Source: Pterobdella sp. o SKG-2022
Taxonomy: Eukaryota > Annelida > Clitellata > Hirudinida > Piscicolidae
DNA length: 64,000 nucleotides
Direction: 5' to 3'
NCBI GenBank assembly: GCA_964035795.1
Contig: OZ038321.1
Span: 13,943,971 to 14,007,970, forward strand
Position numbers and translations under genes: made by a program
The notes under the pieces: model-generated
Databases searched by the model: none
The model's input: the letters and a program-made list of their open reading frames with translations, nothing else
Told to the model about the DNA's origin: nothing
Part shown: positions 1 to 11,340 of the stretch, piece by piece
How the letters are laid out: every line of letters begins with the position of its first letter
How positions within the stretch are numbered: the stretch's first letter is position 1

Positions 1-3000
1 CAATGTGAATGTCGATGCAAACCTTCCTGATGCTGATGTCAATGTAAAAGCACCAAAAGGTTCGGGCGGTTTCAATGTTAAACTACCTTCGTTTGGTTTC
101 GGAGGTAAAGGTCCGGAAGGAGAAGTTGAATTACCAGAAGGTGATATTAAGGTAGACGCAAATCTTCCAGAAGCAGACATTAAAGGTGGTAAATCAGGTT
201 TCCATATTGGTTTGCCCAGTCTTCCAAAAGTCAATTTGAAAGGTAAAGGTATCAAAGCTGACGGAGATATCCACGTCGATTTACCAGAAGGTGATATCAA
301 TGTCAAAGCCGAAGCTCCAGACGTGGATATCAAAGCACCCAAAGGAAGTGGTGGATTCCATATTGGTCTTCCGAAATTCGGTATCAAAGGTAAGGGTGAA
401 AAGGGTGAATTCGAGCTCCCTGAAGCTAATGTGAATGTAGATGCCAATGTTCCAGATGTTGACTTGAAGGCACCTAAAGGAGGTTTCAATGTGAATTTGC
501 CATCATTTGGTATCAAAGGTAAAGGACCCAAGGCGGAAGTAGAACTACCTGATGCAAACGTTAATGTCGATGCAAGTCTCCCTGATGCTGATCTCGATGT
601 TAAGGGTTCTAAAGGTAAGAGTTTTTTCACTCAGCATTTTCTAAAGATAATAAAACTTTTAATACTAAGTTTTGATTTTTAAGATTACTCAAAAATTTGA
701 ATGATAAACTTTTGACTTTCAATTTTTGGGCTAATGTCTGATTTCCATCTAAAAAAACAGGAAAAGGTGGTTTCCACTTCAACATGCCTAAATTCGGATT
801 CAAAGGTAAAGGACCGAAAGGAGAAATTGATTTACCGGAGGGCAATGTGAATGTCGATGCAAACCTTCCTGATGCTGATGTCAATGTAAAAGCACCAAAA
901 GGTTCGGGCGGTTTCAATGTTAAACTACCTTCGTTTGGTTTCGGAGGTAAAGGTCCGGAAGGAGAAGTTGAATTACCAGAAGGTGATATTAAGGTAGACG
1001 CAAATCTTCCAGAAGCAGATATTAAAGGTGGTAAATCAGGTTTCCATATTGGTTTGCCCAGTCTTCCAAAAGTCAATTTGAAAGGTAAAGGTATCAAAGC
1101 TGACGGAGATATCGACGTCGATTTACCAGAAGGTGATATCAATGTCAAAGCCGAAGCTCCAGACGTGGATATCAAAGCACCCAAAGGAAGTGGTGGATTC
1201 CATATTGGTCTTCCGAAATTCGGTATCAAAGGTAAGGGTGAAAAGGGTGAATTCGAGCTCCCTGAAGCTAATGTGAATGTAGATGCCAATGTTCCAGATG
1301 TTGACTTGAAGGCACCTAAAGGAGGTTTCAATGTGAATTTGCCATCATTTGGTATCAAAGGTAAAGGACCCAAGGCGGAAGTAGGACTACCTGATGCAAA
1401 CGTTAATGTCGATGCAAGTCTCCCTGATGCAGATCTCGATGTTAAGGGTTCTAAAGGTAAGAGTTTTTTCACTCAGAATTTTCTAAAGATAATAAAACTT
1501 TTAATACTAAGTTTTGATTTTTAAGATTACTCAAAAATTTGAATGATAAACTTTTGACTTTCAATTTTTGGGCTAATGTCTGATTTCCATCTTAAAAAAC
1601 AGGAAAAGGTGGTTTCCACTTCAACATGCCTAAATTCGGATTCAAAGGTAAAGGACCGAAAGGAGAAATTGATTTACCTGAAGGCAATGTAAATGTCGAT
1701 GCAAACCTTCCTGATGCTGATGTCAATGTAAAAGCACCAAAAGGTTCGGGCGGTTTCAATGTTAAACTACCTTCGTTTGGTTTCGGAGGTAAAGGTCCGG
1801 AAGGAGAAGTTGAATTACCAGAAGGTGATATTAAGGTAGACGCAAATCTTCCAGAAGCAGATATTAAAGGTGGTAAATCAGGTTTCCATATTGGTTTGCC
1901 CAGTCTTCCAAAAGTCAATTTGAAAGGTAAAGGTATCAAAGCTGACGGAGATATCGACGTCGATTTACCAGAAGGTGATATCAATGTCAAAGCCGAAGCT
2001 CCAGACGTGGATATCAAAGCACCCAAAGGAAGTGGTGGATTCCATATTGGTCTTCCGAAATTCGGTATCAAAGGTAAGGGTGAAAAAGGTGAATTCGAGC
2101 TCCCTGAAGCTAATGTGAATGTAGATGCCAATGTTCCAGATGTTGACTTGAAGGCACCTAAAGGAGGTTTCAATGTGAATTTGCCATCATTTGGTATCAA
2201 AGGTAAAGGACCCAAGGCGGAAGTAGAACTACCTGATGCAAACGTTAATGTCGATGCAAGTCTCCCTGATGCAGATCTCGATGTTAAGGGTTCTAAAGGT
2301 AAGAGTTTTTTCACTCAGCATTTTCTAAAGATAATAAAACTTTTAATACTAAGTTTTGATTTTTAAGATTACTCAAAAATTTGAATGATAAACTTTTGAC
2401 TTTCAATTTTTGGGCTAATGTCTGATTTCCATCTTAAAAAACAGGAAAAGGTGGTTTCCACTTCAACATGCCTAAATTCGGATTCAAAGGTAAAGGACCG
2501 AAAGGAGAAATTGATTTACCTGAAGGCAATGTGAATGTCGATGCAAACCTTCCAGATGCTGATGTCAATGTAAAAGCACCAAAAGGTTCGGGCGGTTTCA
2601 ATGTTAAACTACCTTCGTTTGGTTTCGGAGGTAAAGGTCCGGAAGGAGAAGTTGAATTACCAGAAGGTGATATTAAGGTAGACGCAAATCTTCCAGAAGC
2701 AGACATTAAAGGTGGTAAATCAGGTTTCCATATTGGTTTGCCCAGTCTTCCAAAAGTCAATTTGAAAGGTAAAGGTATCAAAGCTGACGGAGATATCGAC
2801 GTCGATTTACCAGAAGGTGATATCAATGTCAAAGCCGAAGCTCCAGACGTGGATATCAAAGCACCCAAAGGAAGTGGTGGATTCCATATTGGTCTTCCGA
2901 AATTCGGTATCAAAGGTAAGGGTGAAAAAGGTGAATTCGAGCTCCCTGAAGCTAATATGAATGTAGATGCCAATGTTCCAGATGTTGACTTGAAGGCGCC

Positions 3001-3140
3001 TAAAGGAGGTTTCAATGTGAATTTGCCATCATTTGGTATCAAAGGTAAAAGACCCAAGGCGGAAGTAGAACTACCTGATGCAAACGTTAATGTCGATGCA
3101 AGTCTCCCTGATGCAGATCTCGACATTAAGGGATCTAAAG
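1..3140 (+). repeat. Tandem exon-intron array, block 1 (842-bp period)
   Basis: Four copies of a unit made of a 696-bp exon plus a 146-bp intron; copy starts are about -81 (cut by the window), 761, 1603 and 2445, exactly 842 bp apart. Exons and introns are almost identical between copies, with only scattered single-base changes; the introns at 615-760, 1457-1602 and 2299-2444 differ at a few positions. The last copy ends in a different donor (gtgaga instead of gtaaga) and opens a long intron. Near-identity of intron sequence points to recent unequal crossing-over or gene conversion rather than selection on protein. Confidence 0.92.
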
Positions 3141-6100
3141 GTGAGATACATTTGTAATTTGTTCTTCAAATAATAACGAAAATAGTTTTTCATTTTCTTG
3201 ATTTTTTACCTCTTCTTTTCTAAAATATTAGATAGTATTTTCCACATTCTTTCTAAAACTATTTCATAAAAGCACAATAAATGTCAAAATTCTTTTTCGA
3301 ATAACTTTAAGCGAGATACAGGTTGATATCTCATGAGATTATTGGTAACAATTGATCACTCATGTCTTATAAGTCCATATGATTAAAAAGAATAGTTTAA
3401 AAGTTGGAAACAACTGTTATTTCATCACCAAAATTATTATATGAGTATTTTTCAACTGTATTCTTTACTAAATCTTCGCGAGGGTTTTTCAAAATAAATA
3501 TTCAAACCAATTTGAAAATATTTCTTTTACGTATTATCCCGATGAAAGAAAACGACTTTTTCCATAAAATGACAAACTCCATTTCTATTTAAAATTATGA
3601 TATGAAGAGAAACAGGTTGAGCCTGAAAAACCGCGAATTTCTATGTCCGTAATCTTTTTCTCTATGGCTTATTTTGACATCTTCTTTGTTCATTACGAGT
3701 CATCATAATTTGATTTCAAAAATTAAAAATAATTATTTTATCAAGAATTTGCAAAGACCTAAACAGCTTTACCTTTAGAATTGCTTTTGCCTAATGTTTT
3801 CAAGTAGGATCAGCCTATTTGGCTTCTAAATGTAGCAAATTTATTTTTGAGCTTTTTTAACGTTTTCACTGTGTGTTAAATTATATATTATGTAAGCGTT
3901 TGTTAATCATACATCTAATATTTTTGTAAATATTTTTCTATAATATTTTCCAGTCTTCATTTTATTGACATTTTTGCTTATCCACCATTGCCGCATTTGC
4001 TTTTTTCGCTCTATATAAATTGTGCTTTTTCATTGACCTTGCTTATCCACTGCGTCTATGTTCAAGCTCTATGTCTTAATTTCTTAGCATTTGACCTATA
4101 AATTTTAGTTTTTTCATTCGGCGATTACTTAATAGGTACTGTTGTATCATAGTTTGGTCTTAAATTTACTTTCATGTTATTTAACCCCAAAAGCATAAGA
4201 ATTTTCTTATTCGTATTGAAATTAATCTTTGAGTGATTTTCTAAATTGTTCTTTTTATCAACCTAAGATCATTTTTTAACCTGTTTTCAAGTATAGTCCC
4301 GGTTGCTTAAAAACCAAGTTTTCTTGAATGAAGAATTATTGAATAACCCTTAAATAAGTTGCCAAAAAATACAGTGTAAAACAGTGTTTTTGTTTTACCG
4401 CATTCGACATATTCAGGGCAACTTTTAAATCTAGTCTTGGGTCTTCGCATTCATCTGATGTTTGTTTAACAATTAAAGTCAAAAATTATAACAATAATTA
4501 GAGAAACGGCACAATGCCTAAAATTTGTAGCCAAACCTGAAAGGCTTTTTAAATAAACTGTTTGAGAGAGTGATGCCCGAAATAAACTTATGATCATTTT
4601 TACCTTTTATAGGCCGAATAGTTTGAAGGGTTTATGGACAACAGATATTGTTTTTTATTCATTTATCAAAAAATTATAATCATTTTTACAAAATCTTCCT
4701 ATTTAAAATTCAAATTCCAAGAGTTTTAATGTATTTGAAGTAAAACGTCTATTGCTAACACTTGCTCAGTGATCTCATGTGGGATCAGCAACTTGCACAC
4801 TCTTCATTTCCTAAATTTTGAATTAATTGATGTTTTTGAAATTTTATTATATTGAATAAAGATAACTTTGGGATCTTTCATATTGTCTCAGTTTAACAAT
4901 CTAGGGTTTCTCAATTGAATACAAAATCTTTACTTTTAAGTACTAAAATTTTGCAATTTGTTACCAACTTTTTTAAAATATGATACAAGTTTATTTAAAT
5001 AAACATAATTTCAGAACACTAGTAAGCTTATTAAGATACGAAGCTTTTCGTTAACAACGCAACATTTTCAAGTATGAGAAACCGTTTTATTTATTTAAAT
5101 AAGATGTTAGTTTCAGAAAAAAATGTCATTTTATTTTAGCTTTTGATAATTAAAAAATAAAGTTTGAAAATTTGATGAAAAAAAAGCTTTTTAATTGTTT
5201 TATTGAGGTCTCTCGAAGCTTCCCTCTGTAAAGCATAATTTATGAACTAAAAAAATTGAAAAAAGAAATTTAAATTTGAAGAATAATTAATGAAAATGAA
5301 AAAATTTTTATAAAATTCATCTTGCAGATATTTTTGTTGAAAAGATTTTTACTAATGAGAGCGCGGTACTTAGCAGCGTTGATTCTCGGAACGTAGTTCA
5401 AAAAAAATCTTTTTTTAGTTTTTTTTCCAATTTTTAAAATTAAGTCAAATTACTGAAATGTAAACTAAATTGGAAACAAACAACTGATTTTTTCTTATAT
5501 TAGAAATAAATATTTATTTAAAAAAATTATTTTCATTCAAATTTGAAAATTTGGCAATCTATTGCGAAGATTTAGCATTCAAACAGAAAGATTTAATATT
5601 TAAATGAGAAACACTAGTTTTTATGAGTTATTTATTTTCCAATGATCGTCCGTATAAGAAATTTTAAAAATATCATGAAAATTATCTCTAAAAACAATGC
5701 AAAGTTGATTGGATACTGAAAAAATATATCAAGTTGAAAAAAATTGCTTAGTTTTTAATGAAAATGGACGAAGAATTACTGAAAATGTTATATGTGAATG
5801 ATTTAAAATAAGACAACTGAGCTCGAAAGGGTTAAAAAAACTAACGTACATGTATGAGAAGGTGTTACTTTCAAGACTGATACTTGATTTTTCTTATTCA
5901 AACCAGGTAAAGGTGGCTTCAACTTCAACATGCCTAAATTCGGATTCAAAGGTAAAGGACCGAAAGGAGAAATTGATTTACCTGAAGGCAATGTGAATGT
6001 CGATGCAAACCTTCCAGATGCTGATGTCAATGTAAAAGCACCAAAAGGTTCGGGCGGTTTCAATGTTAAACTACCTTCGTTTGGTTTCGGAGGTAAAGGT

Positions 6101-9100
6101 CCGGAAGGAGAAGTTGAATTACCAGAAGGTGATATTAAGGTAGACGCAAATCTTCCAGAAGCAGACATTAAAGGTGGTAAATCAGGTTTCCATATTGGTT
6201 TGCCCAGTCTTCCAAAAGTCAATTTGAAAGGTAAAGGTATCAAAGCTGACGGAGATATCGCCGTCGATTTACCAGAAGGTGATATCAATGTCAAAGCCGA
6301 AGCTCCAGACGTGGATATCAAAGCACCCAAAGGAAGTGGTGGATTCCATATTGGTCTTCCGAAATTCGGTATCAAAGGTAAGGGTGAAAAGGGTGAATTC
6401 GAGCTCCCTGAAGCTAATGTGAATGTAGATGCCAATGTTCCAGATGTTGACTTGAAGGCACCTAAAGGAGGTTTCAATGTGAATTTGCCATCATTTGGTA
6501 TCAAAGGTAAAGGACCCAAGGCGGAAGTAGAACTACCTGATGCAAACGTTAATGTCGATGCAAGTCTCCCTGATGCAGATCTCGATGTTAAGGGTTCTAA
6601 AGGTAAGAGTTTTTTCACTCAGCATTTTCTAAAGATAATAAAACTTTTAATACTAAGTTTTGATTTTTAAGATTACTCAAAAATTTGTTTAAAAAACTTT
6701 TGACTTTCAATTCTTGAGCTGATGTCTGATTTCTATATTAAAAAACAGGAAAAGGTGGTTTCCATTTCAACATGCCTAAATTCGGATTCAAAGGCAAAGG
6801 ACAGAAAGGACAAATTGACTTACCTGAAGGCAATGTGAATGTCGATGCAAACCTTCCTGATGCTGATGTCAATGTAAAAGCACCAAAAGGTTCGGGCGGT
6901 TTCAATGTTAAACTACCTTCGTTTGGTTTCGGAGGTAAAGGTCCGGAAGAAGAAGTTGAATTACCAGAAGGTGATATTAAGGTAGACGCAAATCTTCCAG
7001 AAGCAGACATTAAAGGTGGTAAATCAGGTTTCCATATTGGTTTGCCCAGTCTTCCAAAAGTCAATTTGAAAGGTAAAGGTATCAAAGCTGACGGAGATAT
7101 TGACGTCAATTTACCAGAAGGTGATATCAATGTCAAAGCCGAAGCTCCAGACGTGGATATCAAAGCACCCAAAGGAAGTGGTGGATTCCATATTGGTCTT
7201 CCGAAATTCGGTATCAAAGGTAAGGGTGAAAAGAGTGAATTCGAGCTTCCTGAAGCTAATGTAAATGTAGATGCCAATGTTCCTGATGTTGACTTGAAAG
7301 CACCTAAAGGAGGTTTCAATGTGAATTTGCCATCATTTGGTATCAAAGGTAAAGGACCCAAGGCGGAAGTAGAACTACCTGATGCAAACGTTAATGTCGA
7401 TGCAAGTCTTCCTGATGCAGATCTCGACGTTAAGAGTAGAAAAGGTGAGAGTTTTTTCACTCAGCGTCTTTTAATGATCGGGAAATTAGGAGTTACCAGC
7501 TTTTTGATTATTATGAGTATTCAAGTGCACGTATCAAAACTTTTCATTTGGTTTTCAAATTCCTGATTTATTTTCTATAACTATTTCAGGTAAAGGTGGT
7601 TTTCATTTTAACATGCCAAAATTTGGATTCAAAGGCAAAGGAACGAAAGGAGAAATTGACTTACCTGAAGGCGATGTAAATGTCGATGCAAACCTTTCTG
7701 ATGCTGATGTCAATGTGAAAGCTCCAAAGGGTTCGGGCGGTTTCAATGTTAAACTACCTTCATTTGGTTTCGGAGGTAAAGGTCCGGAAGGAGAAGTTGA
7801 ATTACCAGAAGGTGATATTAAGGTAGACGCAAGTCTTCCAGAAGCAGACATTAAAGGTGGTAAATCAGGTTTCCATATTGGTTTGCCCAGTCTTCCAAAA
7901 GTCAACTTGAAAGGTAAAGGTGTCAAAGCTGACGGAGATATCGACGTCGATTTACCAGAAGGTGATATCAATGTCAAAGCCGAAGCTCCAGACGTGGATA
8001 TTAAAACACCCAAAGGAAGTGGTGGATTCCATATTGGTCTTCCGAAATTCGGTATCAAAGGTAAGGGTGTAAAGGGTGAAGTTGAGCTCTCAGAAGCTAA
8101 TGTGAATGCAGATGCCAATGTTCCTGATGTTGACTTGAAGGCACCTAAAGGAGGTTTCAATGTGAATTTGCCATCATTTGGTATCAAAGGTAAAGGACCT
8201 AATGGGGAAGTCGAACTACCTGATCCAAACTTAAACGTAAAGACTGATGTAACAAATTCCAGTATCAATATCAAGTCTCCAAAAACCTCAGGTGGTTTTG
8301 AAGTTAAACTTCCTTCTTTTGGTTTTGATGGGAAAAATTCCAAATGTGATATTATGGTTATTAATGATGGAATTAAAACTGGAGTTGATTCTCCTCAAAC
8401 TGATCTTTCTTCATCTTCTAATATAAAATCTTCTCAAGTTGATGTTACTCTAAATGCTCCATCATCCTCTTCTGGAATTTCGCTTCCATCTTTTGGCTTC
8501 AGTAAAAGTCTAGAAAAAGAAAATCTCAAAGGTATGTATCAGTTTTCTTGTTTTTTTCAAAAACTTACGTTCACTTTGTTGTTCAATCAAAAACTTTGTA
8601 AATCAATTCAACCTAACTTTTTTCGTTTCAGACACGTCTTTAGATATAAAACAGCCTAAGGTTAAAGGCAAGGGTGGTTTCAATTTCGGTTTCTCAAAAA
8701 AAAATAAAAAAGAAGATTTTTCCACTTCGCCTCCACAGGTCGATATTGCCACTTCTAATAAAAGTTATACTGTTCAGCTTCCCTCAGGTAGCGTAGGAAG
8801 TGCTCATGCTGATTTATCTGGTTCATCAATTGGTGTTATTGATCATTCGGGTTCTCAAAGTCGTTATAAAGTCGGTTATCCCGGAGGAAGATCATCAAGA
8901 ACTGAAGCAACTCTTGATTCTTCAAAAGTTTCTAGCCTTCCAAGATCATTGCACGCTGAAACCTCTGGTAAAAAAGGGAAGTTTAAAGCAAGAAGTATGG
9001 ACTTCAATGTAGAATCAGGGGATGAAACTTTGAGTGGCGATGGATTTTCAGGAAAAAAACGTAAAAAGAAGAAGGGATTTATCAAAAGAATCAAAGAATT

Positions 9101-9539
9101 TTTTCATGTAGATTCGAACCCTCATTCAAAAGCAGACATAACTTATGGAACTTCTTTTGATCACCCCGACGATAAAGAAAAACCTCCAGTTAATGTTCTA
9201 TCCCTGCATAAAGATCAGCCAGAAATTTCTCTCAATTTATCGACCACATCTCAGAACGCGAAATTGTCTCCGTCAAAAACACCTAAACCTGAACAAACTA
9301 AAACTGATTCCAACATTCAAAATGTTCCAGAATCAGATTTATCAATAGATTTTAAACCCCCTCAATTACACCTCTCCCTAAATAGCCCCGAAAAGTCACA
9401 TACAATCACTACAACAAAAATTATAAAAACCGTTTCTAACGGAGAAGAAGTTACAAAAGAAGAAAAAACTGTAACAGAATCAAAAGATGGTACCATCCAC
9501 ACCTCTTTCACATTATCCGAATCTTCTACAATCAAATAG
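1..9539 (+). CDS. AHNAK: AHNAK-like giant repeat protein, 3' part (5' end outside the window)
   Basis: Eight exons are visible: 1-614, 761-1456, 1603-2298, 2445-3140, 5907-6602, 6749-7444, 7590-8531 and 8632-9539 (TAG stop at 9537-9539). All internal junctions are phase 1 and split a Gly codon. Exons two to six are each 696 bp (232 codons). Each such exon holds about five degenerate repeats of roughly 45 residues built on GGFNVKLPSFGFGGKGP followed by acidic valine-rich strands such as DANLPEADIK. Alternating KxPKF/LPSFG and DVDV-type strands are the hallmark of AHNAK/desmoyokin repeats; those proteins are large scaffolds at the membrane and cytoskeleton. The last exon is non-repetitive, Ser-rich, and has a basic stretch GKKRKKKKGFIKRIKEFF, comparable in place to the basic C-terminal region of AHNAK. 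About 1980 residues are visible. The N-terminus, with any PDZ domain, lies upstream. Orthology to vertebrate AHNAK is inferred from repeat style only. Confidence 0.75.
3141..5906 (+). other. Long intron (2.77 kb) separating the two AHNAK-like exon blocks
   Basis: Starts with donor gtgaga at 3141 and ends with acceptor aaccag at 5906. I see no coding segment in it. It is AT-rich, and at about 5010-5095 carries one fragment of the dispersed repeat that also forms the ends of the Penelope-like element at 18.1-19.6 kb. The other introns of this array are only about 100-146 bp. Confidence 0.75.
5010..5095 (+). repeat. Solo fragment of the Penelope-type terminal repeat
   Basis: Shares the cores aagcttttcgtta and caagtatgagaaaccgtttt with the inverted ends at 18110-18245 and 19425-19560. 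It has a short extra segment between the two cores. It lies inside the long AHNAK-like intron with no coding sequence beside it. Confidence 0.65.
5907..8531 (+). repeat. Tandem exon array, block 2
   Basis: Three further repeat exons at 5907-6602, 6749-7444 and 7590-8531, at spacings of 842 and 841 bp. The intron at 6603-6748 is closely related to the block-1 introns. The next one (7445-7589) starts like them and then diverges. The third exon is longer (942 bp): after the repeat region it runs into a Ser-rich unique segment. Divergence rises toward the 3' end, as expected if exchange homogenises the inner copies more than the edge copies. Confidence 0.88.
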
Positions 9540-9797
9540 AATAAAAATAGTAAATTAGATTAGAGTTTATATATGATTTTTATGACCATGGGAACCTAAC
9601 TTTTCCGATGTAAAAGCTTCGATCATGACTGATTTTCAAAAAATTTGTTTCATTTTTTAAATCAGTTTTATTCGTGCTTAATATATCTGAGATCAATAGG
9701 TTTATTCCTAATTTCGATTTTATACTTATATATACACACACGCATGACACTTCAAAATATTTAAAACAAATGTATTAACTTTTTACTAATCGATCTA

Positions 9798-9803
9798 AAT
9801 AAA
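9798..9803 (+). terminator. Candidate polyadenylation signal of the AHNAK-like gene
   Basis: AATAAA lies about 260 bp after the TAG stop. The intervening 9540-9797 has no further reading frame and would be 3' UTR. The motif is frequent by chance in AT-rich DNA, so this is a candidate only. Confidence 0.4.
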
Positions 9804-10065
9804 CTTTGTTAATTTTAATGTCGTAAAGCAAAAACATTTATTGATTCTGATCTGAATTCTTGCTTCGCTTAACACCTTGCTGCTTGAAAAAGTATTTTAT
9901 AAATTTTTTAAACTATTTTGATTCGTAGTCTTATAAAATTGCTATTATTTAGTCTTTTATCTAAACTAACAAAATGTAAACAGTTTTAGACCAAGTTTTT
10001 TAATTAAATATTTCAAACGAGTTTTAAGAGATAAAAGAACAATAGAAAACATTGAATTCATAAAA

Positions 10066-10787
10066 TTATTTCATATTTTTAAGTTGTTTCATGAAACCAT
10101 CGTTAGGTTTAATTTTGTTTCTTGAACATTTCGTTTTTTCAAAAGCTTCATCAAAACTCAACTTGTTATCTTTCATTAAATACCCTATGACAACAGCAGG
10201 AGATCTGAAAAATTTGGTAAATATTGAAACTCCATTTTAAAAATTAATAAAAAATATTTTCAACCTTGAAACGCCAGCTATACAATGGATAAAAACCTTC
10301 TCATTAGTATTTATACTGTTTATAAATGCTGAGCATTCATCTAATTTTTCTATCAAGTTTTCTTCAGGGATATCTAACAAAGAAACATGATGGTAGATGA
10401 AATCATTTGGAAAATATTCAACTTTTTGAGAAGAAACGTTTAATATGTGTGTAATTTTTGAAGCTTTCAGTAAAGAAAAATCTCCTGCAACATCTACGCT
10501 TCCTGAAATGAAGACTTTACAAGAATAATCTTTAAAAAAACATAAAAAATTAGAACTTTGAGAAATCTTTACACAATACCTAATAATAGATTATCACAAA
10601 TATGGGAAATAGACAAATCTGGATCATTATCAATTATGTATGTAAGCGAATTTTCATTTTTTATTACTTTTGAAACATTGTCCTTTAAACATTCTTTTAT
10701 TTTTACACCATTTAACGTAGTTATCGAGGTTTCGGTTTTCCTCAACCCTTTTGATAATTTGGCTTGTACTTCAGTTAAAAAAGACAT
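10066..10787 (-). CDS. DUSP19: Dual-specificity protein phosphatase, DUSP19-like
   Basis: Three exons on the minus strand: 10787-10580, 10502-10265 and 10204-10066. Phases match (1, then 2) and the total is 585 bp, giving 194 residues. The protein has the catalytic signature HCIAGVSR (Cys143, Arg149), a likely general-acid Asp113 in SLLDIPEEN, the upstream motif ITHILNV, and the C-terminal helix NDGFMKQLK typical of atypical dual-specificity phosphatases. The N-terminal stretch LRKTETSITTLNGVKI resembles the leader of DUSP19 (a regulator of JNK signalling), which most other small DUSPs lack. The length is close to that of vertebrate DUSP19. The start is the first ATG in the conserved frame. 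The gene ends tail-to-tail with the AHNAK-like gene, about 530 bp away. It is not visible as one long ORF because introns split it. Confidence 0.85.
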
Positions 10788-11340
10788 ATTTTGAAACAAA
10801 AAAAACAAAATTGAAACACTAATAACATAAAATTAAAACAATAACTTAAAAAACTATTTTCTTAAAGCATTTTTTTGCTAATGCTGAAGCTCTAAGCAAA
10901 AAGGCATTAAAAGGGGATTTTGATCAAAGCATTATTTAGAAAAGCTCAAAATTTATAACAAAATTCAGTTAGTAAAATATTTAAATAAATGAATAAATAA
11001 ATAAATAAATATATATATATGAGTATTTTTTTTTAAATAAAAAAAAATTTTGAATACAAAGATCAAAAAAATTTATTTGATGATTTTTCAACATAAAAAT
11101 AATTCTTTTATTCAAAGAATAAAAAGAATGATATTATTGGAAATAATTCAAAAGTTCATGATGAGTTCCAATTTTTGAAAAATGATAAAAAATTATTTTT
11201 AATTAATTAAAAAAATAAATAAAATTAAGATAGAAAAAAAGGAGTTTATAAATTTTTTACATGGTTTTTTTGAATAACATTTGAAATAAACACAATTAAT
11301 TAATGATTGAGTTACTAAATATATTTTATAATAAATAAAT
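10788..11340. other. AT-rich intergenic stretch
   Basis: No coding signal seen. It contains a short (AAAT)n/(AT)n simple-sequence run near 10983-11020 and leads into the 3' end of the LINE that begins near 11340. Confidence 0.6.

Noticed and set aside
627..8343. Long minus-strand ORFs opposite the AHNAK-like exons (up to 281 codons)
   Set aside because: They are mirror frames created by the strongly biased codons of the repeat. They repeat with the array and cross splice sites, and they encode only low-complexity Ser/Pro/Leu sequence.
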